This document shows, piece by piece, positions 47,901 through 64,000 of a DNA stretch of 64,000 nt. Below the pieces are notes generated by a model that worked only from the letters and a program-made list of their open reading frames with translations, did not search any database and was not told the origin of the DNA. Origin of the DNA: Epinephelus fuscoguttatus. Lineage: Eukaryota; Chordata; Actinopteri; Perciformes; Serranidae. Position 1 is the first letter of the stretch; every line of letters starts with the position of its first letter. A program made the position numbers and the translations under genes. The stretch spans positions 38,838,143 to 38,902,142 of the forward strand of contig NC_064761.1 in NCBI RefSeq assembly GCF_011397635.1, read 5' to 3'.

Positions 47901-50900
47901 CGGTCGGGGAATAAACTTTCCCAGGGAGGCTGAGCAGTGTGACACCCCTGTAACTGGAGCTCACCCTCCGGTCCCCTTTTTTAAAAAAATGTGAACCCAA
48001 GTTAACAATTCCAAACTAAATACTGTAGCTGATGCACACATACCTTCCTGTATTTGAGAATCAGCTCTCCATCAGGTCCAAACACTGTGCAGCTGTTATA
48101 CAACTTCCCACCGTCCTCTTCTGGGATGGATCCTGATAAACAACAAGTCACATGGTTCATTTCTCCACTGTGGAAAAATGTGTAATACAGCAGGTGGAAT
48201 AAACCAGACAGACATTTATTGTATTCTAGATCAGTGGTTCCCAACTGGTTCAGCCACAGGGTCCAGATTTCTCCTTAGTCATCAGTTTAAGGTCCACACA
48301 GTTTAATACCCTCCGCGTCATACCTGTGTTTGGCCATATTGTCGGGCTAGTTTGTTGTCTCTGTCAAGTAGCTGTCCCTTAGTTACTCACTCTACAACAG
48401 GAAACAGCTCTTCGAATGTGCCAGAAATTCCCTCTACTTCAAAATAAAGTCTTTTTTTTTTCTTCTTCTTCTTTTTTTTTTTTTTTTTACAGCCTTAGCA
48501 TGTTGACGAGTCACTCACGACGACCCACTTTTGGACCGCGACCCACCAGTTGGGAACCTCTGTTCTAGAGGAAATTTTGTGATGATGGTAAATGGAGATT
48601 ATCTACTTTTTAGTTGCACCTAATTCTCCAAAATAAACCCTCATCTATTCATGTCACTGATTTCCCACACCCAGAATCACTTCTACCAACTCCCAGAGAG
48701 ACACCTGATGCATATTCCACTGCATGTTGACATGTCATAGCAGGTAAAGCACAGGTGTTATTAATAACAATAACGATGTCTGCATAGCACACAGGTGTGT
48801 CAGTTCCAGGGAACCTGCTGCTGTGCGTGCTTTGTGCTTCATGCACCTGTCGTGAAAAGGACTCCTGTGGGTTATATGGTTAAAGATCTCGAGAAAGGCT
48901 GCTCTGTGGAAACATTTCAGGCAGCAATGGTTGACCATTTTGACAAATTGGTGACCATTCCTTGGCCTTTGGTTGCCGTTAGCGGCACCACCTTTAACAT
49001 GCAAACTAGAATTACCGCCTTCGCAAACCAGTCAGGTTGCAGTGACAGTTTACATGTCTGTCCAGACTCATCTGTTGCCATGACAGTTACCAGTGCTTTA
49101 AATATGGATGGTGCTGCAAAGAAGCTGCAAATTCTACAACATGGATCTTTTTAAATGAATAAAGTCGTTTGTGCTCCTTTTCTTGCTCAGACTTTTAACT
49201 TGATGGTGAATCAGAAAACAAATGAACCATGAAACTTGGCAGTGACACACTGAGTTTAATCTCTTATCTGTCTTCACACACTGTATGAAACTCCAGTGAT
49301 GTTGTGATGTATCAGATCGGTACAATCAGCTGCAGCACTGCGCTGTCCGATCAATAACTGATCGGTCGGTAAACGACTTCCGCTAAGGCTGCACTCATGT
49401 ATCCTCGCTTCCGTCTCCTCTGAAAGCCTCCTCTCTCTCGACTCCTTGACTCCTCCAAGCACATTTAACATATTGAGACGTCCTACAAGATGGCGAGTCT
49501 CATTCAATTCCCGGGTCAAGTGATCAAGGATAGAGGATGGAGGAGTCGCAGAGGGATACTGGGATGAACCCGCTGCGTTTGCAAGACTGGGACATTCGTA
49601 AGCACAAATGAATGAACAACGAGAAAAGCTATCGCTGGCACCACGGTGTTATAAAACTTAACTAGGAATTAATCAACAAAGAAACAGACAAACAGAAAAA
49701 CTGTGACATTCAAGATTAGACTAGTTTGTAATCCTGGCTTTAAACAGACCTATAGGTACAGCTGAGTTAAGTTTTTTGGGGGCTTTTTTTTGCCTTTATT
49801 TGATTGGACAGCTATAGTGTGAAAGGGGGAGGGAGAGAGGGGGAATGATGTGCACCAAGGGGCCGTAGGTAGGAATCAAGCCTGCGGCCGCTGTGGCCAG
49901 AATACAGCCTTTGTACAAGGGGTGTCTGCTCCACCAGGTGAGCTAGTGGGCGCCCCATGATTGTGTTAAGTCTTAATGTGTGCTGTGTATTGTTTCACAT
50001 GTGTGCAGCACAAAAACTAAGAGCAGTTTTCCTCAATTTCACGTCAATGAATCGACTAATGATGGGGGCAGTTTAATAGAGAGGGATATATGAAGGCATG
50101 TTGACATTTCGGGCTTTTTAAATGAATAGAGACCAACGTCTGTCATGTCTTACTGTTATGGCCACCCCACCTATTCATACAAGAAGCAGTGATGATAGAG
50201 TAATGTTACCGGCGATAAATCTTAGGGCGGAGTGATACACTGCATGTAATGGTTCAAGAGTGGAGGCAGAGGCGTGTCAATAGAGGACATCACAGTAATC
50301 CAAGACAGACAAGAAGATGGCTTCAATGATCCTCCTCTGAACACAGGTAAATGAGCTCTGTTTCTGTACAAATATCCATTTCTTTGTCTTAGCTTGACGA
50401 CACATGTGCCTGAAGCTGTTTCTTTAAGCTGCTCCCTGCACCAATAACACAATATCTTACGTGGCTTAACTGAGATCATTTATTAACTCTGCTGCTGGTA
50501 CAGAACATGTTAGCCTTCAACTCTGTGGCCCTGATACCAAAACCTTATGTGCAGCACTGATACACTAGTCAGAAGCAAACTCTGGGTTAATACATACACT
50601 TGATCAGCCAGAACTTTCAAACCACTGACAGGTGAAGTGAATAACTGATTATTTTGTTCCAGTGCATTGTTCTGCTGGGAAACCTTTGGTTCTGGCATTC
50701 ATGTGGATACCACCTGACATGTTCCACCCACTCAAACACCGTTGCAGACCAAGTACCCCCCCTCATGGCAACAGTACTCCCCAATGGCAGGATAAAGCAC
50801 CATGCCACACTACACAAACTGTTTAGAAATGGCCTGTGGAGCGTGACAAAAAGCTCAAGGTGTCGACCTGGCTTCTAAATTTCCCAGGTCCCAATCTGCT

Positions 50901-51813
50901 CAAGGATTCCTGTGATGTGCCAGTACCCCAGATGTACCCTAATCCAAGGTGGGGCCTCCTTGGATGGGACTTGGCTCTGACCTGTGGAGGCATGGACACA
51001 GGATCTCTGGGAGTGTCCTGCGGTGTCTGGCACCAGTGCGTTGGTGGCAGATCCATTCAGTCCGGTGGGTTGTGAGGTGGGTTAATGGCACGTGCCACAG
51101 ATGCTCATTCAGATTGGGATCTGGGGAATTTGGAGGCCAGGTTGACACTTTGAGGTCTTTGTCACATTCCTTGGGCCATTCCTGAGCCATGTTTGCAGTG
51201 TGGCATGGCGCATTATATGTATGTGTATAGAGCCACAGATGCTTCCCTACCTCCCACCAGATACACCTTGTTCTCCTTGGCTGCCTCTGACAGCACCTGA
51301 GTGGACTCTCCTGGGATCCTCTCTGCATACTCAGGGAAGAAGTTGGTCCCATATGGAGAGTTGAAGCATTCCTGTGTTGATGAGAGGTGAGAGAGGGTCA
51401 GTTTTTCAGCAGGAGGTGACTTTAATGTTGGACTCATGCACTAAGGACTTCAAGTCAAGACCCCAGCCTCCTCCTCCTCCTCCTCCTCCTCCTCCTCCTC
51501 ACCGGCAGCAGCACCACTTTGCCGCCCTGTCCCGCTGCCTCCTTCACCAGCCTCCGGGCTCTGCTCAGGTTGTCCTTCTTCACACTGGTCACCTGCAGCT
51601 GGATCACAGCCAGCCGGAACTCTGACAGAACAAGACACCGTTATTCATGCTACAACTTGAAACTGTGTCAGCAGTTGGAGACGTTAACACACTGCAGATA
51701 TTATTAAAATATAAATGCGCTCGGTTATATTAGCATATTAGCTTCCACTTTAAATTTAATACATTAAATAAAACAGAGAACTTACTGGACATGGCTTTAG
51801 CTAGAGTTGACAT
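44937..51813 (-). CDS. nit2: Omega-amidase NIT2, nitrilase family, 279-286 aa
   Basis: Ten coding exons from high to low: 51813-51786, 51621-51503, 51371-51251, 48132-48044, 47595-47502, 47409-47335, 47255-47177, 47073-46975, 46708-46653 and 45037-44937 (TGA). It is a complete carbon-nitrogen hydrolase. Numbering from the second ATG (51792), the catalytic triad falls at Glu43 (LLPECF), Lys112 (KYRKIHLF) and Cys153 (GICYDMRF), the same numbers as in human NIT2 (276 aa). The enzyme removes ammonia from alpha-ketoglutaramate and alpha-ketosuccinamate in the cytosol. An in-frame ATG seven codons upstream (51813) would add MSTLAKA; alignment favours the second ATG. Intron 3 (3.1 kb) carries hAT, SINE and Tc1 insertions, intron 4 a LINE fragment, and intron 9 a 1.2 kb array. 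Confidence 0.96.
45190..46390. repeat. 1.2-kb degenerate array of TCATTATTTTGA units in nit2 intron 9
   Basis: More than twenty imperfect units of about 20-45 bases built on 'aagtcattattttgagata' and 'gtttctcattattttgaca' follow each other without unique spacer. Higher-order repetition is visible (45240-45330, 45500-45560 and 45700-45800 resemble one another). It fills most of the intron between exons 9 and 10. Confidence 0.8.
47640..47990 (-). mobile_element. Non-LTR retrotransposon reverse transcriptase fragment
   Basis: On the minus strand about 47870-47680 encodes [18 protein letters not shown] followed by [19 protein letters not shown]. The second part is the reverse-transcriptase segment around the first catalytic Asp (F-x-D-L-E-K-A-F-D type), here with the second Asp changed to His. 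Upstream coding text continues to about 47990 in shifted frames. It is a broken insertion in nit2 intron 4, in the same orientation as nit2. Confidence 0.8.
48232..48562. mobile_element. hAT-like MITE with near-perfect 8-bp duplication
   Basis: Starts CAGTGGTTCCCAACTGG and ends CCAGTTGGGAACCTCTG. It is flanked by TTCTAGAT (48224-48231) and TTCTAGAG (48563-48570), 7 of 8 identical. The interior includes a T-rich run at 48448-48488. It lies in nit2 intron 3, about 90 bases upstream of exon 4. Confidence 0.85.
49002..49140 (+). repeat. Dispersed repeat shared with 41274-41370
   Basis: Second copy of the 'ctagaattaccgcct' block. It extends further right ('atggatggtgctgcaaag') than the copy at 41274. 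Confidence 0.55.
49775..49957 (-). repeat. tRNA-derived SINE, copy 3 (reverse)
   Basis: On the minus strand GGGGCGCCCACTAGCTCACC begins the head, with a decayed B box (GGCTTGATTCCTACC). The tail includes the same GA-rich and 'cactatagctgtccaatcaa' text as copy 2. It lies in nit2 intron 3. Confidence 0.75.
50597..51215. mobile_element. Chimeric inverted Tc1 derivative, copy 2
   Basis: The left end TGATCAGCCAGAACTTTCAA plus GACAGGTGAAGTGAATAAC is a clear Tc1-type terminus. It is followed on the plus strand by a transposase C-terminal half (to about 50945), then by the other diverged half on the minus strand (50950-51215, with [16 protein letters not shown] when reversed). The order is the mirror image of copy 1 and the central join is the same. 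The right terminal repeat is missing; the element stops 35 bases downstream of the nit2 exon 3 donor. Confidence 0.7.
51467..51500. repeat. (CCT)n microsatellite abutting the nit2 exon 2 donor
   Basis: On the coding (minus) strand exon 2 ends ...CTGCCG followed by GTGAGG and at once by at least ten AGG units. The repeat therefore begins inside the splice donor consensus. G-rich triplets just after a donor can act as intronic splicing enhancers. Confidence 0.85.
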
Positions 51814-51960
51814 GTATGCAGAGAAGTCCTGTTTGGTTTCACAGTCCACAGAACAGACATGTCACGTGATTCCGGATGACTATTTGCTTTTCAAAATAAG
51901 AGTCTAGAGCTAGTTTTTTAGCCCTAGCACGGTTTTACGGCGTCAGAGAGTTCCGGTAAA
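51814..51960 (-). promoter_or_regulatory. Likely nit2 core promoter
   Basis: GTCACGTGAT (51861-51870) is an E-box of the CACGTG class with CLEAR-like flanks, 48 bases before the first ATG. An ETS-type TTCCGGAT follows at 51870 and another TTCCGGT lies near 51950. Such combinations are usual in TATA-less housekeeping promoters. Confidence 0.45.
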
Positions 51961-52835
51961 ACAAACTCAACGATACAAAACAAACGTCTGCAGATGTTAA
52001 TTATCGGTTCTTCTGACTTAACGTCACTCTACGACACATACGACAGCTTATGTAAAGTTCGGAACCTTTATTGTGAAGTTTAGCGGAAGTTATGTTAGCA
52101 AGGGGGAGGCTGTTCTGCTGCCAATCCAGTTTCAGGGTTTTTACCTTTACCCTTAAATATTTAAGTTGTTGCTGTGATAATATCAGTAACACATTATCTA
52201 TTTTATTTCTTTGGGAACAGTCTTTATTCATTAGCAGAAGATTTTTTTTATTGAGTTATGATTTTTATATGAACTTGCATAATATAGTGCTGGGTATTTC
52301 TTGTCTTTTTTATATACATAATTGTTATTATTATTATTACTCTTTTTATTTTGGCACATTTTATTTTTATTTTGGGACTTGGGCTGTAGAGAAGGTTCAC
52401 TTTGGCCTCTTCATGTCACAGCCCGGCTCTTAGGTTGGACAAAAAGAGGGACACACTGGTAAATCAACAATAAAGTGATATATTAACTTCAACGGGTTAG
52501 GGTTAAAAAACAACAACAAGAAGTTACAAACAGATATGAGGCATCTCTGGTGGTCAGTAGTGTAGGGAGTGGATGAATGAAAATGTGCTGTGTGAGTGGC
52601 GTGTAAAAGCAAGGTATGGTGAGGAGGTCTACCAAAACCAGGTGTGTCCCATGACGCTGATTGCACTCAATCAAGGTCTGCAGCTGTGGAATAAGACAGC
52701 ACAGACACAGCAAAGAAACCAAGAAGTGAGACTGTCACACAGTGCATTTTTATTTTGTTTCATCCCTCATTAACATTCATAACCTTTTCCATCATTAGCT
52801 CTCCTGTATTGTGTTGTGGAGTTGCCTGTGCCTGA

Positions 52836-53292
52836 CATGGCAAACTGTCAGAGCCCTACAAAAGGCTACTCGTGTGCATGTTTTTGACCACACTGTCAGA
52901 AACAGACTCCATGAGGGTGGCATGAGGGCCCAATGGCCTCTAGTGGGACCTGTGCTCACAGCCCAGCTCCGTGCAGCTCCATCATTCACCAGAAAACACC
53001 AAGATTGGCAGGTCCACCATTGGCGCCCCGTTCTCTTCACACATTCCTGAGCCATGTGTGCAGTGTGGCATGGTGCATTATCCTGCTGGGGGGCCACTGC
53101 CATTGGGGAGTACTGTTGCCATGAGGGGGGGTACATGGTCTGCAACGGTGTTTGAGTGGGTGGAACATGTCAGGTGGTATCCACATGAATGCCAGAACCA
53201 AAGATTTCCCAGCAGAACAATGCACTGGAACAAAATAATCAAAGTTATTCACTTCACCTGTCAGTGGTTTGAATGTTCTGGCTGATCGGTGT
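52836..53292. mobile_element. Chimeric Tc1 derivative, copy 3
   Basis: 52840-53040 on the plus strand encodes a Tc1 transposase middle segment (TVRNRLHEGGMRA...HQDWQVHHWRPVLFT, ending where the first catalytic Asp should follow). It is joined at about 53043 to the C-terminal half on the minus strand (QQDNAPCHTAHMAQE, second catalytic Asp present). The element ends with a clean terminal repeat (ACAGGTGAAGTGAATAAC... and GATCGGTGTA on the plus strand, 53292). The halves point at each other, so no transposase can be made. Confidence 0.75.
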
Positions 53293-55636
53293 ATAGTTTA
53301 TGATGAATGTATTTAGTCTCTGATGACTAAACTTTACCCTCAGTCAACACTCAACAGCATGAATTCTGTTAACAGAATAAACCTTCAAACAACATATTGT
53401 TGAGTCAACATCTAAACCAGTCAGCTGTTAGATCAGGTGAGAGCCATGACGTCAAGAACAAAACTAACCAGCATGCATTGTGTGGCGATCGCTGGTGATC
53501 GAATCTGTGCAGGCCTGGCTCATCTTGAACGAGCCTAATGATTTGCAAATAGAGAAATGTGCATGCCCTGTGAACAGTCTCTGTGGTATTGTACTTTAAT
53601 GTCACATGATGTATAAATGATTCTACTTCCACAGGTGCAGTCGAATAATCTCCATTTATTAAAAACAGAAACGCTTAGAAAATAATAGCAGTACAGTAAG
53701 GTGCAAATTACACTTGAGACATGTTGCATTTCGACTAGTGGTTGACATCCTCTGCCAGCGATGTTACCAACTCCCGATTAAGGATGTTCCAGTCAATACT
53801 GAAAAATATCACAAAATTACAACACAATGCATGGATTACATGGGAATGCTGTGAAAGACTGGAGTGAAGAGAGACCAGATTCATGAGTCTTTAATTCAAG
53901 TTTTTGTCGCCCATGTTCTAAATGTGCCGCATATTTTTACTCTCCCCTCATTCAATTTTAAGAGATGACAGGGGTGAACCATTTCATCTGGAGCTGTCAG
54001 GAAGGTGCTGCATCACTTCAGAGGCTTTGACACTTTGAACCCAGGCTGCCTGCACAACTACAATTCAGATGAATGAGTAAGCAAGAACAAAGTGAGAAAA
54101 CGTCCCGAAACAGTTTGAGATAAGAGAAAGAAGCAGCGGTATACTGTGATATGCTGCCACTGCTGGTGCCAATATCACACATCACAGGCATGAGGCCGAA
54201 GGCAACAGTGGCAAGCAAACTAAAGCTGCTTAGTTTCGACTAATACAATGGACAAGACAGATCTGAAAACATAGATACATAATGAATTTTCTTTTTACAG
54301 TTTATCTTTTCATTCCTTTCAAAGCTGTGCCTGTAAGTGCAAAACACAGACCTTGTTACAGCGATCTTTTCTCTCTAAGTAGGCAGAAGTTCAATTACAG
54401 TAACAGCCTTCCAGATGCTAATATAATCACGGATTTAATTCATCCGCACACTTTTCTGTCAGGTTAACTGAAGGGAAATCTTTCACATACTGAATCTTAA
54501 TGGGATGGAAAAATACTGAGGTGCTCAGGCTTTTAACTACAATCACCAAAGCTCCTGTTGTAATACTGATGTAGTCCAGAGGGGCTGCGAGCAGTGCTTT
54601 CTGAGAGCTACATCAGACTGCTGTGAGACGAGGATAAAGCTACAGTAGGTAACTCTTTAAGCAAACATGACAAAATCATTTGTTATAACTGTCACTATAT
54701 CCTGACAGGAGTACACGAGGCAGATGAACATCTACCTCCTCATAGTGCTCATAATGGCATTTGCAAGAATTATGAAAACAACCAATCAGAGCTGAGGTGT
54801 CTCAAACACTTCTTGTCAGTCGCTGCTTTTGAACTGCAGTCAAACTGTCAAACCAGGCAAAGATTTTCAGAATCTTATTTTAGTATACTGTTTGGCTGTA
54901 ACATGAGAACATTTGCTCTGGCAGGTGGGCGGTGTTTTGTTTCGGCTCAACAGTTTTTAACACGGCAGCAGGGTCACAAACTTTCTCATTACTTGTTACT
55001 GTTACAGTCACTAATCAAATAATTATGTCATTACTTGCCGTAGATTTTATTAATAACTAGATGCTGAATGCCAAGATGGCACCCGGGGCATACGCTAAAA
55101 AAAAGTTCACCAACTTCTGGGTTTACTTCCGAGGTATGCGACCCACTGAATATGCACAGTAGTTTTCCTCCTGCTCGGCTTGTAGACTTTACATTGTGAT
55201 GACTTCATGGATGTTAAATCGTTTTTCTCGGCTTGAGGAAAGTTGTACAAATAAAAAACCTCCATGGATCAAAAATTCATGATAGAAAGAGTCATTAACG
55301 ACCTTGACTGCATTCGAGGTGTCCTGTCAACAGTTTTACAGACGTGTTTTTTATGATGGTGGTCTATGGGGAAAATCCCTTTTGGGCCGCAGGGAATTAT
55401 TTCACTGCAATACCATGAGTGACCACTGGGAAATGTTGCTGAGGGGCTTTCCTGGGGCCTGTTAGTTGTGTTACAGAAGTTTTTCAATTATATGCATAAT
55501 GGATGGATTAAAAAAAAAATCGTCAAACATGCCAACATCATCAACGCCGTCCAGAGTACCCGTGGAGAGGCTCTTCAGTCTGGACAGTTTTGCGCTGGTG
55601 CCAAGGATGAACAGGTTGTCTGACGAAGGATTAGAG

Positions 55637-55870
55637 CAGCGGTTCCCAACTGGTGGGTCGTGACTCCATTTTAAGTTGACCGCAAGTGACTCGCGAAAGT
55701 GTCAGGTTTGTGAAAAACACACTTTGTTTTGAGGTACAGTGAATATCCAGCACGGAGCTTTTATTTTGAAGTGTCATTTCCTGCTGTAGAGTGACTTAAG
55801 ACAGCAAACTAGCTTAACGACAAGTGTGATGCTGGATATTTTAAACTATCTGAAACTTGAACTAATGAGT
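55637..55870 (+). repeat. hAT-like MITE, 3'-degraded
   Basis: Opens CAGCGGTTCCCAACTGGTGG and shares 'gtttgtgaaaaacacactt', 'gcacggagcttttattttga', 'ttcctgctgtaga' and 'cttgaactaatga' with the complete element at 41384-41653. The right terminus is not recognisable. Confidence 0.65.
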
Positions 55871-57042
55871 AATACGGCAAAAGTTAAGTCACACATTTTT
55901 TTTTGTGATGAGTAATGTGTACTTTTATGAGTAACGACCCTAACACTGCTAGTTTGACAGTTTGACCACAGCTCATGAGCAGTGATTGACATGACCGACA
56001 GCTGCTCTCTCTGTGATTGTCCGAAGTCTCCATCACGGGCTGGATTTTCTAAAGCCCGATAAGAGAACCAAGCGGACACACAGAAGTCTAGTGTTCTCTC
56101 GGACCACTTCAATTAGAAAACAAAAAAGAAAAAAAGTTAACTATGGGATTTTTGCTCAATGGTGCCAAAATCAAACTGCCTACTCCAGCTTTAATTCATT
56201 ATTATATGTAAAAACAGAGAATAAATTATCTCCTGGAAACTCTGTAAAAGGCGAACTCTATAAAGAAGGGGAACATCAGGAGGAGCCAGTTTAAGTTTCA
56301 CTGCGTGTTCTAACTACCAGGATATGCTTTCAAAATGACGCTGCAACGGTCTGTGTATTTATAAATATCCTCAAATAATTTCTATATAAGGCGGCCTGCT
56401 GGAAAATCAAAGTTATCAAAAACAGTTGTTGCGGTAGAAACTTGACTCATGTGCCAGCAATGCTTTTTCTTCTTTTAAATGTGCGTGTTAATGTTGTTAC
56501 AGTTCCTGACCAGAACAATGATCATTCAATCTCCTCTCAAAGCATCTGAGAGGTAAAGTGAGAGACATGACTGAGCAGCAATACTGTTCACTGCAAAACA
56601 AACGGGTCAGAATTGAGATGCTTGAGTCAAAGGTCAGTCGTGTAGTGATGGAACAGGCTTCGTCAGTCCGCTACGTTAAGGCCAGAGGGAAGTTGCCAAA
56701 GTAGAATTGCACTGTAATGAGACCCCATGTTTTATCAATGATAACGAAACACATACAGTATAACTAATATTCCTTAACTTAGTTTAAGAGAACGGTTGGA
56801 TGACTGCGGAGCACCTAAGTATTTCAACACACACAGCCTGTCCCACAGGCCTGCAGCCAGCAGTGTGCACACCCATGTCCCAAACACTGACACACAGGGC
56901 TTCACAGTCAACACTGCACTGGATCCGTCCAGGAGGGAGGACAGCCGAGGGAGAGCGGGAGGAGAAGGTTTCACTCTCGGCAGACAGAGACTCTTCTTAC
57001 AGTTTGTGTCACGGCTGGCCGTCAAGACCCCGTCGTCTCCCT

Positions 57043-64000
<6,958 letters not shown>

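Larger units (their letters stand above)
51961..57042. other. Intergenic region between nit2 and tbc1d23
   Basis: No gene recognised. It contains a Tc1 derivative (52836-53292) and a hAT-like remnant (55637-55870). The block around 54640-54990 and the block 55930-56195 look like related repeat parts in opposite orientation ('aaagctacagtaggtaac' against 'tgcctactccagcttt'). The tbc1d23 3' UTR should occupy the stretch just below 57043; I found no convincing AATAAA for it. Confidence 0.5.

Noticed and set aside
50939-51352. 137-codon frame on the minus strand joining nit2 exon 3 to repeat sequence
   Set aside because: It reads through the exon 3 donor into the adjacent Tc1 derivative; nit2 continues at 48132 with matching phase.

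Overview
This is nuclear DNA of a ray-finned fish, most likely a percomorph teleost. Every gene is split by GT-AG introns. The encoded proteins are vertebrate families with fish-like divergence. The spaces between exons hold typical teleost repeats: tRNA-derived SINEs, Tc1/mariner, hAT, PIF/Harbinger and TTAA-target MITEs, L2-like LINE pieces, CA and TA microsatellites and AT-rich DNA. There are no operons, CRISPR arrays or prokaryotic signals.

Layout. 1-5121 (+): last five exons of jade3, cut by the left edge. 11799-20959 (+) and 26065-30532 (+): two tandem PI-PLC X-domain genes of the PLCXD1 type (321 and 312 aa) with the same six-exon plan and identical intron phases. 31830-36208 (-): gtpbp6, a mitochondrial HflX-type GTPase, complete in ten exons. 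39221-44156 (+): a B7-family membrane protein that looks most like ICOS ligand, five exons. 44937-51813 (-): nit2 (omega-amidase), complete in ten exons. 57043-63518 (-): last fourteen exons of tbc1d23, cut by the right edge. I rebuilt each exon chain by hand. Splice sites, phases and protein continuity agree throughout, and stop codons close the last exon of all seven genes.

The genes do not form one pathway. They are a chromatin reader/scaffold (jade3), two putative phosphodiesterases (plcxd1-like), a mitoribosome-associated GTPase (gtpbp6), an immune co-stimulatory ligand (icoslg-like), a cytosolic amidase (nit2) and a Golgi/endosome tethering adaptor (tbc1d23). The pairs plcxd1-gtpbp6 and nit2-tbc1d23 are also neighbours in human (pseudoautosomal region and 3q12), so the window joins several human blocks. 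The convergent pairs plcxd1-like B/gtpbp6 and icoslg-like/nit2 have closely spaced or overlapping poly(A) signals.

I found no convincing undescribed system. The most unusual structures are non-coding: a 0.9 kb whole-element palindrome in the plcxd1-like B 3' region, a family of chimeric inverted Tc1 derivatives present three times, a long palindrome in a gtpbp6 intron, a ten-unit minisatellite in plcxd1-like A, and a 1.2 kb degenerate array in a nit2 intron. The oddest coding feature is the missing canonical second cysteine in the IgV domain of the B7 protein.
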